This document shows, in pieces, positions 1-9,151 of a stretch of DNA of 64,000 nucleotides (position 1 is the stretch's first letter; each line of letters opens with the position of its first letter). The notes beneath the pieces were generated by a model. The model worked only from the letters and a program-made list of their open reading frames with translations. It had not been told where the DNA came from and searched no databases. The stretch lies in the NCBI GenBank assembly GCA_015064155.1, contig SVST01000011.1, positions 26,398 through 90,397 of the forward strand, given 5' to 3'. The position numbers and the translations under genes were made by a program. Source of the DNA: Oscillospiraceae bacterium. GTDB lineage: Bacteria > Bacillota > Clostridia > Oscillospirales > CAG-272.

Positions 1-1844
1 CTTGCCGCCATCGATTCCAGCATAGAGGGAACCGCCGCGGGATCAACGGTTTCGGGAATGGCATCGGCAGAAACGGTATTCCGCGCAAAGCGCAACGAAA
101 AACCGATCCTTTCCAGCTCGTCGGCATACTCCTTGAGGGCTTCCACCTCTCCACTCGTCATCATCACATCAACGGGAAGCATCAGCATCTGCGATACGAC
201 CTCCGCCTTTTGCAGTCCCGCTTTCAGCTCTTCAAACAAAATGCGCTCGTGCGCGGCATGCTTGTCGATGAGAAGCATCTTATCCTCGGTTTCCACGATC
301 ACGTAGGAATGGAACACCTCGCCCACGATGCGGTAGTACGGAACCGTCTTTATCGGCGTTTCCTCCGCATGGGATTCCTCTGCCCGAGATTCCTTTTTCG
401 GCGGCTCTCTTCGATTCTCCTCTGCGACAGACGGCACGGGCGGAACCGGAGGTTCGGGCGGTACCGGCGGCTCGGGTGGAATCGGCGGCTCTGGTGGTAC
501 CGGCGGCTCGGGTGGAATCGGCGGCTCTGGTGATACCGGCGGCACGGGCGGTACGGTTTCGGTCACCGTGGGGAGATTTCCCCGTGTCCCCACCGTATAC
601 CGCGGTGCTTCCGTAGATACCTTGGGAGCCGCGCTCGGCTTATGCTGCGACGTATATAAATTTCGGTATTCCTCTGCGGTCATGCGCGTTTGCGGCTGCG
701 GTTGACTCCGTCCGTCCAGGTCGTAGCAAAGCTGCCGCTTGTCAAGCGATTCCAGCCGTCCCTCGCGCACGGGGACGGTTGCATCCGATACGCGTCCGCC
801 TCCAAAGCCCGTCTTTTTTCGTCCGCCCACGTCAAGCTGCATGGCGGGACGGGTCACGTTATTTTCCAGTGCCGTGCGAACCGTGTAATAGATCGCCTCA
901 AACACAGGCTTTTCGTTGGAAAATTTCACCTCCAGCTTCGCGGGATGCACGTTGACGTCCACGCGAGAGGGATTGATGGTGATAAACAGCACGCAGGTTG
1001 GGAACTTTTCGGGGGGCATATACGAGGTATATGCCTGCTCCAATGCCGCCATTGCGGTCTTGCTCTTGACGTAGCGTCCGTTGATAAAGAAATTCTGATG
1101 GTTGCGGTTTGCCTTGAAATTATCGCTTCTGCCGATAAAGCCGTGCACGCGGATGTTATCGGTTTCACTTTCCACCTCAATCAGGCGCGAGGCAAATTCC
1201 TTGCCGAACACCGCATGGACCGTGTTTTTCAGATTGCCGTCGCCTGCCGTTTCCAGGCGGACGTTGCCGTCCACGATCAATCGAAAGGCAATATTGGGAT
1301 GCGACAGCGCGACCTTTTCCACGTTTGCCGCAACCGCCATCGATTCGGTGACGTCCTTTTTCAAAAATTTCCGACGTGCCGGCACGTTTGCAAACAGATT
1401 TTCCACGATCACCGACGTACCGTTTGAGCATCCCTGCTCCCGCACGTCCACGACCTCTCCCGCATGCGCCTCCAGCACCGCACCGAACGCGGCATCCGCG
1501 GTTTTGGAAAGAATGCGGATATCGGACACCGACGCGATTGCCGCCAGTGCCTCTCCGCGGAAGCCCAACGTCAAAATTCCGTCCAGATCCTCTGCGCATT
1601 TGATCTTACTGGTTGCATGGCGGTGCAGTGCCACGGGCAATTCATCGGGCTCCATACCGCAACCGTTATCGGTTACGCGCATCAGCGAAACCCCGCCGTT
1701 CTGAATTTCAACCGTGATGCGATCAGCACCCGCGTCGATGGAATTTTCCATCAGCTCCTTGATGACCGATGCGGGACGGTCAACCACCTCGCCCGCCGCG
1801 ATCAGATTGGCTACCGCAAAGGGCAATATATTGATTTTCCCCAT
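1..1844 (-). CDS. mutL: DNA mismatch repair endonuclease MutL (3' end outside window)
   Basis: MutL couples MutS mismatch recognition to strand incision. The N-terminus starts MGKINILPF and carries the GHKL ATPase signatures: E-N-S-I-D-A-G-A near residue 35, D-N-G-C-G near 60, G-F-R-G-E-A-L near 95. A proline-rich linker follows at about residues 430-470. The C-terminal dimerisation/endonuclease domain has the metal motif as DKHAAHERILFE near residue 530, so a nicking-type MutL as in Bacillus, with Lys where Bacillus has Gln. The start ATG at 1844 follows GGAGGAG. About 614 codons are present and the reading frame runs off the left edge. It lies 30 bases downstream of mutS, as in other Bacillota. 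Confidence 0.97.
   Translation of the reverse strand, partial: MGKINILPFAVANLIAAGEVVDRPASVIKELMENSIDAGADRITVEIQNGGVSLMRVTDNGCGMEPDELPVALHRHATSKIKCAEDLDGILTLGFRGEALAAIASVSDIRILSKTADAAFGAVLEAHAGEVVDVREQGCSNGTSVIVENLFANVPARRKFLKKDVTESMAVAANVEKVALSHPNIAFRLIVDGNVRLETAGDGNLKNTVHAVFGKEFASRLIEVESETDNIRVHGFIGRSDNFKANRNHQNFFINGRYVKSKTAMAALEQAYTSYMPPEKFPTCVLFITINPSRVDVNVHPAKLEVKFSNEKPVFEAIYYTVRTALENNVTRPAMQLDVGGRKKTGFGGGRVSDATVPVREGRLESLDKRQLCYDLDGRSQPQPQTRMTAEEYRNLYTSQHKPSAAPKVSTEAPRYTVGTRGNLPTVTETVPPVPPVSPEPPIPPEPPVPPEPPIPPEPPVPPEPPVPPVPSVAEENRREPPKKESRAEESHAEETPIKTVPYYRIVGEVFHSYVIVETEDKMLLIDKHAAHERILFEELKAGLQKAEVVSQMLMLPVDVMMTSGEVEALKEYADELERIGFSLRFARNTVSADAIPETVDPAAVPSMLESMAA
432..556 (-). repeat. 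Tandem 18-base repeat coding a Pro-Glu linker in MutL
   Basis: About six near-perfect 18-base units (GGCGGCTCGGGTGGAATC type on the plus strand) code for repeated PPEPPI / PPEPPV blocks in the flexible linker between the MutL ATPase and endonuclease domains. The array keeps the reading frame, so length changes by whole units would be tolerated. Confidence 0.9.
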
Positions 1845-1874
1845 GGCTCCTCCTTTCCCGCACCGCTGTGCGGC

Positions 1875-4484
1875 TTACTCCAAGCGTTTTTTCAAATCGA
1901 ACAAAAAGGACATACATTCAAAGGGCGAGAGCGTATTCAGGTCTGCCGCCTTCAATTCGGCAATCACCTGCTCGTTGATGCAATCGTCCAAGGAGATCGT
2001 CGAATCGTCGCGCTCGCTCTGTTTCTTTTTGGTTCCGATGCCGCCCTCCGTGCTGTCGGAAATGGCGCGCGAGGTGGCTTCAACCGATGCCAGTACCTCT
2101 CTTGCGCGCTTGATGACTTCATTGGGAAGTCCTGCAAGCTTTGCAACCTCGATGCCGTAGCTGTCGTCGGTCGAGCCGCGCACGATCTTGCGCAAAAAGG
2201 TAATGCTGTCCCCGCGCTTCTTTGCGGCAATGTTATAGTTGACGATTCCCTCAAATTCCTCCTCCATGGAGGTCAATTCGTGGTAATGCGTTGCAAACAG
2301 CGTTTTCGCACCGATCTTGCGGCTCGCGGTATACTCCACGATGGCGCGCGCGATGCTCATGCCGTCAAAGGTTGAGGTTCCTCTGCCCACCTCGTCGTAA
2401 ATAATCAGGCTGCGTCGGGTCGCGTTTTTGAGAATATAGGAAACCTCATTCATTTCCAGCATAAAGGTCGATTGCCCGGAGGCAAGATCGTCCGACGCGC
2501 CCACACGGGTGAAGACCTTGTCCACCACGCCCACGCGCGCCTCGCGTGCGGGGACGAACGAGCCGATCTGCGCCATCACCGTGATCAGGGCAACCTGCCG
2601 CATATAGGTGGACTTACCTGCCATGTTGGGTCCCGTGATCAGCATCAGCCGATTGTCGGTGACGTTCAGCATCGCGTCGTTCGGAACGAAATAACTGTCC
2701 TTGACAAACTTCTCCACCACGGGGTGTCTTCCGTCCTTGATTTCGATCACGTCACTTTGATCGACCTCGGGGCAAACGTAATTGCCCTTGCTTGCCACGG
2801 TAGCGAGCGACAGATACGCGTCCAGCTGTGCCAGAAGCGCGGCGGTTTTCCGAATTCTTTCGCTCTGCTCCGCCACGAAATTGCGGATCTGTTGGAAGAT
2901 CTCATATTCCAAGGCGCAAATCTTGTCCGACGCACCGAGAATGGTGTTTTCCAGATCCTTGAGTTCCTCGGTAAAGTAGCGTTCGCAGTTGGAAAGCGTC
3001 TGCTTGCGGATGTAACGGTCGGGAACCATGCCGATCAACGACTTGGTCACCTCGATATAATAGCCGAACACCTTATTGTAGTGGATCTTCAGCGTCTTGA
3101 TCCCCGTTTTTTCGCGTTCTGCCTCGGCAAGCTTTTCCAGCCATCCCTTGCCGTCCTTCATCACCGAGCGCAAATAATCGACGTCCTTGTCATACCCGTC
3201 TTCAATGATCTCTCCGTCACGGATTGAAACCGGAGGTTCCTCGCGAATCGCGGCTTTGACCGTATTGTAGACGTCCCCCAGGGGATCAAGCTCCACGCAG
3301 AGGCGGCGAAGCTCCTCACTCTTACAAGAGGACAAAAGTTCACGCACCTCGGGCAAAACCGCCGCCGTGTTGCAAACCGCACGCAGGTCCTTGCCGTTTG
3401 CGCTTCCGTAAACGATACGGGTAACCAAACGCTCAAGATCCAGAACGCCCGACAAGATCTCGGACAGCTGCTCGCGGAGCATATACGCATCAAACAATTC
3501 CCGCACGGCACCCTGACGTCGTGCAATTGCCGAAACGTTCAAAAGCGGATGCTCCACCCATTTGCGCAGCATTCTGGCACCCGCCGACGTGCGGGTTTTG
3601 TCCAGCACCCAAAGAAGCGAGCCCCGTTTATCCTTGTTTCGCATCGACTGCGTCAATTCCAGATTGCGGCGCGTATTGATGTCCATCTCAAGATACTGTC
3701 CGTCCGAATAAACGGTCAGCTCCTTGAGATAGGAAATTTCACTTTTTTTCGTATCGATGATATAGGAAAGCGCAGCCCCCACGGCAAGCACCAACGGCTT
3801 GTTGTCCAGCACGTCCTCGCGCACCGCTTCTCCGAACTGCTCAGAGAGCATTGCCCTTGCAACGACGTAATCGAAGCGCGGATTCTGCCCGTCGGTCAAC
3901 AAAAAGCCCTCGTGCGACGTGATAAACGAACCGATCTCACCCATGTTCGCACATTTGAGATTGCATACGACCTCGCGCGGCGAATAGGTTTCCAGCTCGC
4001 TCTTCAGTCTTGCCTCCATGTTGCTGCCGTCCAAAACCGTAGCGTAAATTTCCGCCGTGGAAATATCGGCAAAGCAAACGCCAAACTCAAACTCTCCCAT
4101 GTACAGAGCACACAGATAGTTGTTTTTTTGCTCCGGCAAAAGACCCGATTCGATCACCGTTCCGGGAGTGACCACACGCACCACCTCACGCTTGACCAAG
4201 CCCTTTGCCTGCGCGGGGTCCTCGGTCTGCTCACAAATGGCAACCTTATAGCCCTTTTCGATCAATCGCCCGATATAGCTCTCCGACGAATGAAACGGCA
4301 CGCCGCACATCGGCGCACGCTCGGCTTCTCCGCAATCTCTACCGGTCAGCGTCAGCTCCAATTCACGCGAGGCAAGGATGGCATCGTCAAAGAACATCTC
4401 GTAAAAATCGCCCAGGCGATAAAACAGAAGATGATCCCGATACTGATCCTTGATCTGAAAATATTGCTCCATCATGGGTGTCAT
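1875..4484 (-). CDS. mutS: DNA mismatch repair protein MutS
   Basis: Mismatch-binding ATPase of postreplicative repair, full length at 869 residues. The N-terminal mismatch-binding domain has the G-D-F-Y-E-M-F-F motif with the Phe wedge and Glu. Walker A is GPNMAGKST near residue 617, followed by a Walker B D-E-V-G-R-G-T-S-T segment. An in-frame GTG exists at 4493, but it overlaps the ribosome binding site region; ATG 4484 is chosen because AGGAG lies 8 bases upstream. It follows the ymcA-like gene and precedes mutL in the same direction. Confidence 0.97.
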   Translation of the reverse strand: MTPMMEQYFQIKDQYRDHLLFYRLGDFYEMFFDDAILASRELELTLTGRDCGEAERAPMCGVPFHSSESYIGRLIEKGYKVAICEQTEDPAQAKGLVKREVVRVVTPGTVIESGLLPEQKNNYLCALYMGEFEFGVCFADISTAEIYATVLDGSNMEARLKSELETYSPREVVCNLKCANMGEIGSFITSHEGFLLTDGQNPRFDYVVARAMLSEQFGEAVREDVLDNKPLVLAVGAALSYIIDTKKSEISYLKELTVYSDGQYLEMDINTRRNLELTQSMRNKDKRGSLLWVLDKTRTSAGARMLRKWVEHPLLNVSAIARRQGAVRELFDAYMLREQLSEILSGVLDLERLVTRIVYGSANGKDLRAVCNTAAVLPEVRELLSSCKSEELRRLCVELDPLGDVYNTVKAAIREEPPVSIRDGEIIEDGYDKDVDYLRSVMKDGKGWLEKLAEAEREKTGIKTLKIHYNKVFGYYIEVTKSLIGMVPDRYIRKQTLSNCERYFTEELKDLENTILGASDKICALEYEIFQQIRNFVAEQSERIRKTAALLAQLDAYLSLATVASKGNYVCPEVDQSDVIEIKDGRHPVVEKFVKDSYFVPNDAMLNVTDNRLMLITGPNMAGKSTYMRQVALITVMAQIGSFVPAREARVGVVDKVFTRVGASDDLASGQSTFMLEMNEVSYILKNATRRSLIIYDEVGRGTSTFDGMSIARAIVEYTASRKIGAKTLFATHYHELTSMEEEFEGIVNYNIAAKKRGDSITFLRKIVRGSTDDSYGIEVAKLAGLPNEVIKRAREVLASVEATSRAISDSTEGGIGTKKKQSERDDSTISLDDCINEQVIAELKAADLNTLSPFECMSFLFDLKKRLE

Positions 4485-4537
4485 GGCAAGCACTCCTCTT
4501 TCATAGCAGATTCATCGATACGATTGGTTTTTGGGAA

Positions 4538-4924
4538 TCAGTGACAGCCTCCGCAGGTTGCACAGTTGTGCGTACAGCCCGAGGGCTCCTCTCCCGTAAT
4601 TTGTGTCGTAATGGTGTTGTTCACCGCAGTCATCAAATCATTCACCGCCTGCTGCGCCTCGTTGAGCGCAACGAAAACGGGATGCTCCATAATCAGCTTG
4701 TACAGCTCGTTGATACGCGCCTGCACCGATTCGACCAGCAGCATATCACGGTCAGCCTTGCCAACCTCGTTTTGCAGAGTTGTTTGCTGCACCTCGTATT
4801 CGCTCATCAGCCCCTGCAGCTCGGCATTGGTTTCGTAGGCATTCCGCGCAGTCTCCAACGCTTTGAGTCGGTCATCCTCCTTCAAAAGATTTCCCAGTTC
4901 TGCGGCAAGCTCAAAAATTCCCAT
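4538..4924 (-). CDS. YlbF/YmcA-family protein with Cys-rich tail
   Basis: Small helical protein of 128 residues of the YlbF/YmcA (RicA/RicF) family. In Bacillus subtilis these proteins form the Y-complex that helps RNase Y process RNA and binds iron-sulfur clusters. Here the C-terminus ends in a Cys/His-rich stretch, GCTHNCATCGGCH, which could ligate metal or an Fe-S cluster. ATG 4924 is preceded by GAGGAG at 6 bases; an upstream ATG in frame has no such site. The position between miaB and mutS equals that of ymcA (ricA) in B. subtilis, which supports the family call. Whether it is a RicA or RicF equivalent is not settled by sequence alone. Confidence 0.8.
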   Translation of the reverse strand: MGIFELAAELGNLLKEDDRLKALETARNAYETNAELQGLMSEYEVQQTTLQNEVGKADRDMLLVESVQARINELYKLIMEHPVFVALNEAQQAVNDLMTAVNNTITTQITGEEPSGCTHNCATCGGCH

Positions 4925-4958
4925 TGTAATCTCCTCATTTCTTTGTTTCTTCAAAAAT

Positions 4959-6392
4959 TCAGCATTTCTGCCCGTATAGGGCAAAGGCATCGGCACGGTC
5001 GATCCGCACCGTTACGAAATCTCCCGTGTCCTCGGGCGATCCCTCAAAAAAGACGATCTTATTTCCCTCGCTCCGTCCCGAATACAACGCCTCGTTGGTT
5101 TTGCTGACACCGTCGCACAGCACACGAAGCGTCCTTCCAACCAGCGGTTGATTCTTTTCGGTGGCAATTTTATTCTGGACAGCAAGAAGCCGTTCAAAAC
5201 GCGCGCCCTTGATGTCGGTGGGAATCTGCTCCATCTCGGCGGCGGGAGTTCCCTTTCTGGGCGAATAGATAAAGGAATACAGCATATCGAAGCCCACGCG
5301 CTCCAGCATGGACAGCGTACCCTCAAAATCCTCCTCCGATTCGCCGGGGAATCCAACAATAATATCCGAGGTCAACGTAACGTCGGGCATCTTCTCTCGC
5401 AGATAGGACACAATGTCCAGATAGCGTGCCGTGTCGTAACGACGGTTCATCGCACGCAGGATGCGGTCGCTTCCCGACTGCATCGGCAAATGGAACTGAT
5501 GCGCAATATGGCGCGAGGACGCCATAACGTCGATCAGCTTACGGTCGGCATCCTTGGGGTGGCTGGTCATAAAGCGAAGCAAAAAATCTCCCTCCAGTTG
5601 ATCCAAGGCAGAAAGCAGATCGGCAAAGTCGTACGGATATCCGCTGTCCTTTCCGTAAGAGTTGACGTTCTGCCCCAAAAGGGTAATGTCGCGGTAGCCC
5701 GCGGCAACCAGGTCACGCACCTCGGCAACCACCGATTCCATCTCGCGGCTTCGCTCGCGCCCGCGCACGTACGGCACGATGCAGTACGAGCAGAAATTGT
5801 TGCACCCGTACATGATCGACACCCACGCGCGATACGTGCTCTTGCGTGTGATGGGTAGCCCCTCGGCTACCAGATATGCCGATTCCTCGGGACAAAACAG
5901 CCGTTTTCCCTTTGCCGACTTTTCCGCAATCAATTGCGGCAATCGGTGCAGGGACGAGGTTCCAAAGGTGAAATCGACGTACGGATATCGACGCTTCAGC
6001 TCGTCCACGCGGTGCGCCTGCGTTACCATACAACCGCAAACACCGATCAGAAGTGACGGATTCTTTGCCTTGAGATGCTTATATTGCCCCACGATGGAAA
6101 GTGCCTTCAATTCGGCATGCTCGCGGATGGCACAGGTATTCACCAAAATCAGATCGGCAAGCCCCGGCTCCTCGCAAGACTCGTAGCCCATCGATTCTGC
6201 CATACCGAGGAGCTTTTCGCTGTCCGCCTCGTTCTGCTGACAGCCAAAGGTCAATACGAAGACCCTGCGCCTCTTTCCGTGCGCCTCAAGGTAGCGTTCA
6301 TTTTCAAGCCGCAGCTGCAGAACGTAGGCTTTTTGCGCCTCCACCTCTTCCTGCGGCAAAATATTGTTCTGTTTCAATTCACGTTCGGTCAT
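4959..6392 (-). CDS. miaB: tRNA-2-methylthio-N6-dimethylallyladenosine synthase MiaB
   Basis: Radical-SAM methylthiotransferase that adds the 2-methylthio group to i6A37 of tRNAs. The 477-residue protein has the N-terminal MTTase domain with its conserved Cys in F-G-C-Q-Q-N-E, a radical SAM cluster motif CNNFCSYC near residues 196-203, and a C-terminal TRAM-like domain. An N-terminal extension of about 40 residues (charged, helical) precedes the MTTase domain, as is common in Bacillota MiaB. Its product requires two Fe-S clusters, which fits the Cys-rich ymcA-like neighbour 34 bases downstream. Confidence 0.95.
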   Translation of the reverse strand: MTERELKQNNILPQEEVEAQKAYVLQLRLENERYLEAHGKRRRVFVLTFGCQQNEADSEKLLGMAESMGYESCEEPGLADLILVNTCAIREHAELKALSIVGQYKHLKAKNPSLLIGVCGCMVTQAHRVDELKRRYPYVDFTFGTSSLHRLPQLIAEKSAKGKRLFCPEESAYLVAEGLPITRKSTYRAWVSIMYGCNNFCSYCIVPYVRGRERSREMESVVAEVRDLVAAGYRDITLLGQNVNSYGKDSGYPYDFADLLSALDQLEGDFLLRFMTSHPKDADRKLIDVMASSRHIAHQFHLPMQSGSDRILRAMNRRYDTARYLDIVSYLREKMPDVTLTSDIIVGFPGESEEDFEGTLSMLERVGFDMLYSFIYSPRKGTPAAEMEQIPTDIKGARFERLLAVQNKIATEKNQPLVGRTLRVLCDGVSKTNEALYSGRSEGNKIVFFEGSPEDTGDFVTVRIDRADAFALYGQKC

Positions 6393-6407
6393 GAAGCTCC
6401 TCTTTGC

Positions 6408-7394
6408 TCAACGCTGCGTTTTTTGTTTGCGGACGTCGGTTCCGTAGAACGGAATCAACAGATATTCTCCGATCAATCGGCTGGTGATACGGTCACTGTA
6501 GGTCTTGCGAAGCTCCGCCGAGGTCAGATTGGTGCTGATCAGGGTGGGCTTTTGCAGATTGAGGCGCGTATTCAGCACGTGGTACAGACAAGACAGCGTA
6601 AACTGATTGACCACCTCGGTGCCGAGATCGTCGATGATCAGAAGATCGCATTCGGTATAGCGAACGGTATCGTCCCCGTTTCCGTCTGCCAAGCCGTTTC
6701 CGAAGCGGCGGCATTCAAAATCCGAAATCATCCCCACGGCACTGTTGTAGTATACGTCATAGCCGCGCGAAATCACGGCACGCGCAACCGCGGTGGAAAG
6801 ATGCGTTTTTCCAAGCCCCGTGCCGCCGAGGAACAAAAGACTTCCCGATGTCGGCTTCCCCTCTTCCAAGGTGAAGTTCTCTGCATAGCGGCGCACCGTT
6901 TGATAGTTGCGACACATGATCTCATATTCCTGCGGATTTGCACGGTAGTAATCCAAAGAAAAATTATCGAAGGACTGCTTGCGCATCAAGGCGGAAAGCC
7001 CCGATGCCTCCATGCCCGCTTCGGTCAAGCGGCGGCGCATACATTCGCACATCCGAATGCCGACAAAGCCCGTATCCTCGCATTTGACACATTCATATTT
7101 CGGTTCGCTGTAATCGGCGGGGAATCCGTTTTTTCGCAGCAGCTCTCCGCGTGCGCGGCAGATGCGCTCGTTTTCCTCTCGCAAAGCCGAAACCTCACGC
7201 GCGGTGTCGCCGCCCTGCAGAGCCGCTTGCATGATCCGCAGACCAAACTGCGACAGCCGCCCGTCCATCTCTCGCAAAGAGGGGATGGCGGCATACAGCT
7301 CCTCACGTCTGGCATCCGCCTCGGCGCGCGCCGCAAAGGTTTTGGTTTCGTATTCGCTTCGAATCCGCTTGTAAATCTCTTTATTGTAACCCAT
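6408..7394 (-). CDS. DnaI/DnaC-type replicative helicase loader (AAA+ ATPase)
   Basis: AAA+ ATPase of 328 residues. The N-terminal half is helical and contains a Cys zinc motif (C-V-K-C then C-E-C), as in DnaI, which contacts the DnaB-type helicase. The C-terminal half has Walker A GGTGLGKT near residue 189 and Walker B LLIIDDLG. Family knowledge says such proteins load the replicative helicase at origins and restart forks. The DnaD-like gene directly upstream (11 bases apart) strengthens the replication role over an IstB transposition role. Confidence 0.88.
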   Translation of the reverse strand: MGYNKEIYKRIRSEYETKTFAARAEADARREELYAAIPSLREMDGRLSQFGLRIMQAALQGGDTAREVSALREENERICRARGELLRKNGFPADYSEPKYECVKCEDTGFVGIRMCECMRRRLTEAGMEASGLSALMRKQSFDNFSLDYYRANPQEYEIMCRNYQTVRRYAENFTLEEGKPTSGSLLFLGGTGLGKTHLSTAVARAVISRGYDVYYNSAVGMISDFECRRFGNGLADGNGDDTVRYTECDLLIIDDLGTEVVNQFTLSCLYHVLNTRLNLQKPTLISTNLTSAELRKTYSDRITSRLIGEYLLIPFYGTDVRKQKTQR

Positions 7395-7405
7395 ACCCGT
7401 CTCCT

Positions 7406-8419
7406 TTAAGTCTTGGACTGCTCGTCGGAGCCCACACCGATCTCCCGGAAGCTGCGCTGCAATGCCGCTTCAAAGAAATCATCGGTATCAAAGCTGTTGC
7501 CAAGCGTTCCCGCGTCGGTTTGCTTTGCGTTTTTCTGCGCACCGCTTCCCTTTGCGCGCTTGGCCTGCTCTTCTTCGATATTGGCATCGATTGCCTCGGC
7601 GGTTTTCAGATTCTCGGCATTCCATCTTTCCAAAATCGAATTGGCATAGGGCAAGGATGCATCTCCCGTTGCCTGCACGGTCAGCTCGTACGCGCGTCGC
7701 ACGATCTCAATATCGTATCCGAATGATACCCACGCGCGCAGCATTTTTTCCTCCCTTGAGGTCAAAGCACGGCTCTTCATACCGAACAGCTTCCGCACCT
7801 GCCCCTCAAAACTGTAAAGTGCTTCCACCGTGCGGATCTCTTCCTCAAGAGCCGTAACGTCGGTAATTCCGCGCTCCACCAAAGGGTAGGCATATTTTTC
7901 AATGGCACGCAGATTGACCTTGCCGATTCGCTTGCAGTGTGCCAACAAAAGCAGAATACATTCCTCGCCAAGCCCCAGATAGTCCAGCATGCCGACGAGA
8001 ATGTTGATTTCGCTCATATTGAAGATTTTCCCGAGAATCCGCTGTGCCTCGTCTACCAGCACCCGTACCGATTCGCGTTTTTCCAACAGGGCTGCAAGCT
8101 CGGTCGAGGTGTACGTGGGCAGCTCGTCCGCCCGCTTGAGAAGCGTTTTTTTCGACGGCTCGCGTTGAGGCTGTGCCGCCACGGGAATCGCACCGTCCCC
8201 GTCGTTCACCAAAACCCCCGCCTCTCTCCAGTATGTAAGCGCCGCCCGTACGGTCTTTGCGTCACAGTCGGCAAGCTTTGAAAGGGTCGTCGGCTTTTCC
8301 GCCAGCGAAAGATCGGAAGCCACCCACAACAACACGCGCAAGGCTTCGGGGGCAGCATCCGAATGCGACAGCACCGCCCCCGGCAGCACCAGTACCTCTT
8401 GCGAAAAGTTCAATTTCAT
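7406..8419 (-). CDS. DnaD-domain replication initiation protein
   Basis: Protein of about 337 residues with an N-terminal winged-helix-like region (residues 25-75) and two DnaD/DnaB2 regions, the last containing the family-typical W-x-x-x-G-Y-x-x-x-x-I-x-x-A pattern (WVSFGYDIEIVRRAYE). DnaD-like proteins remodel DNA and recruit the helicase loader in Bacillota. The start is uncertain: AAGGAG is 15 bases from a TTG at 8428 and 24 bases from ATG 8419; the ATG is used here. The gene lies between rex and the helicase loader. Confidence 0.85.
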   Translation of the reverse strand: MKLNFSQEVLVLPGAVLSHSDAAPEALRVLLWVASDLSLAEKPTTLSKLADCDAKTVRAALTYWREAGVLVNDGDGAIPVAAQPQREPSKKTLLKRADELPTYTSTELAALLEKRESVRVLVDEAQRILGKIFNMSEINILVGMLDYLGLGEECILLLLAHCKRIGKVNLRAIEKYAYPLVERGITDVTALEEEIRTVEALYSFEGQVRKLFGMKSRALTSREEKMLRAWVSFGYDIEIVRRAYELTVQATGDASLPYANSILERWNAENLKTAEAIDANIEEEQAKRAKGSGAQKNAKQTDAGTLGNSFDTDDFFEAALQRSFREIGVGSDEQSKT

Positions 8420-8452
8420 AACAGTCAACGCAACCCGTGCGTTCTCCTTCGT

Positions 8453-9151
8453 TTATTTTGTTTCGTCGCGATCGGTGGGATTGCAAAGCTGATAATTCAA
8501 AATCATCAACGAGTCCCCCAGGTGGACGTTCTCCACGATCACGCGCGCATCCGGCGAAAGCGTCAGCTCCTTTGCCGTAAAGTTCCAAAGGCCGCGCACT
8601 CCGTTCTCCACCAAAAGCTCCGCCACCTCGTCCACGCTTTCCTTTGGCAGGGTTAAAACCGCCATATCCACGGGAATCTCCTCGCAAAAGCTCTTCAGCT
8701 CGGTCATGCTGCGAATCTTCACACCGCCAACCTCGCGTCCAATGAGCGAGGGGTTGACATCAAACATCGCCACGATGTCCACACCGCGCTTTTCGAACAT
8801 TGGAGAACGAACCAACGCGCGTCCCAGATCTCCCGCACCGATGATGATGGCGCGAATCCCCGCACCAACCCCCAAAAGCTCGCAAATACGCGCGTAGAGA
8901 TAGTTGACGTTATATCCGTACCCTTGCTGTCCAAAGCCGCCAAAGCAGTTGAGATCCTGACGGATCTGCGACGCGGTCACGTGCATCATGGAGGACAGCT
9001 CGCTTGAGCTGATTCGCATTTTTCCCTGACGGATCAGCTCGCGCAGATAGCGAAAATAGCGCGGCAGACGACGGATCACCGCCTGCGACACGTTGGTTCT
9101 CTCCCCGTTCAAGTCACGGTCTGCACCGCTTGCATATTGATTTATGCGCAT
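8453..9151 (-). CDS. rex: Redox-sensing transcriptional repressor Rex
   Basis: NADH/NAD-responsive repressor of fermentative and respiratory genes. The N-terminal winged helix (R-R-L-P-R-Y-F-R-Y-L then S-S-E-L-S-S) carries the recognition segment TASQIRQDLNCFGGFGQQGYGY. The Rossmann domain starts with I-I-I-G-A-G-D-L-G-R-A-L, and the C-terminal swap helix follows. ATG 9151 (MRINQYASG) gives 232 residues; the open frame extends 54 codons further upstream but without family similarity. It heads the minus-strand unit leading to dnaD-like, helicase loader, miaB, ymcA-like, mutS and mutL. Confidence 0.93.
   Translation of the reverse strand: MRINQYASGADRDLNGERTNVSQAVIRRLPRYFRYLRELIRQGKMRISSSELSSMMHVTASQIRQDLNCFGGFGQQGYGYNVNYLYARICELLGVGAGIRAIIIGAGDLGRALVRSPMFEKRGVDIVAMFDVNPSLIGREVGGVKIRSMTELKSFCEEIPVDMAVLTLPKESVDEVAELLVENGVRGLWNFTAKELTLSPDARVIVENVHLGDSLMILNYQLCNPTDRDETK

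Noticed and set aside
432..556. Tandem repeats as a CRISPR array
   Set aside because: Units are 18 bases, contiguous, in frame with mutL and have no spacers. No CRISPR-like array or cas gene was seen anywhere in the window.
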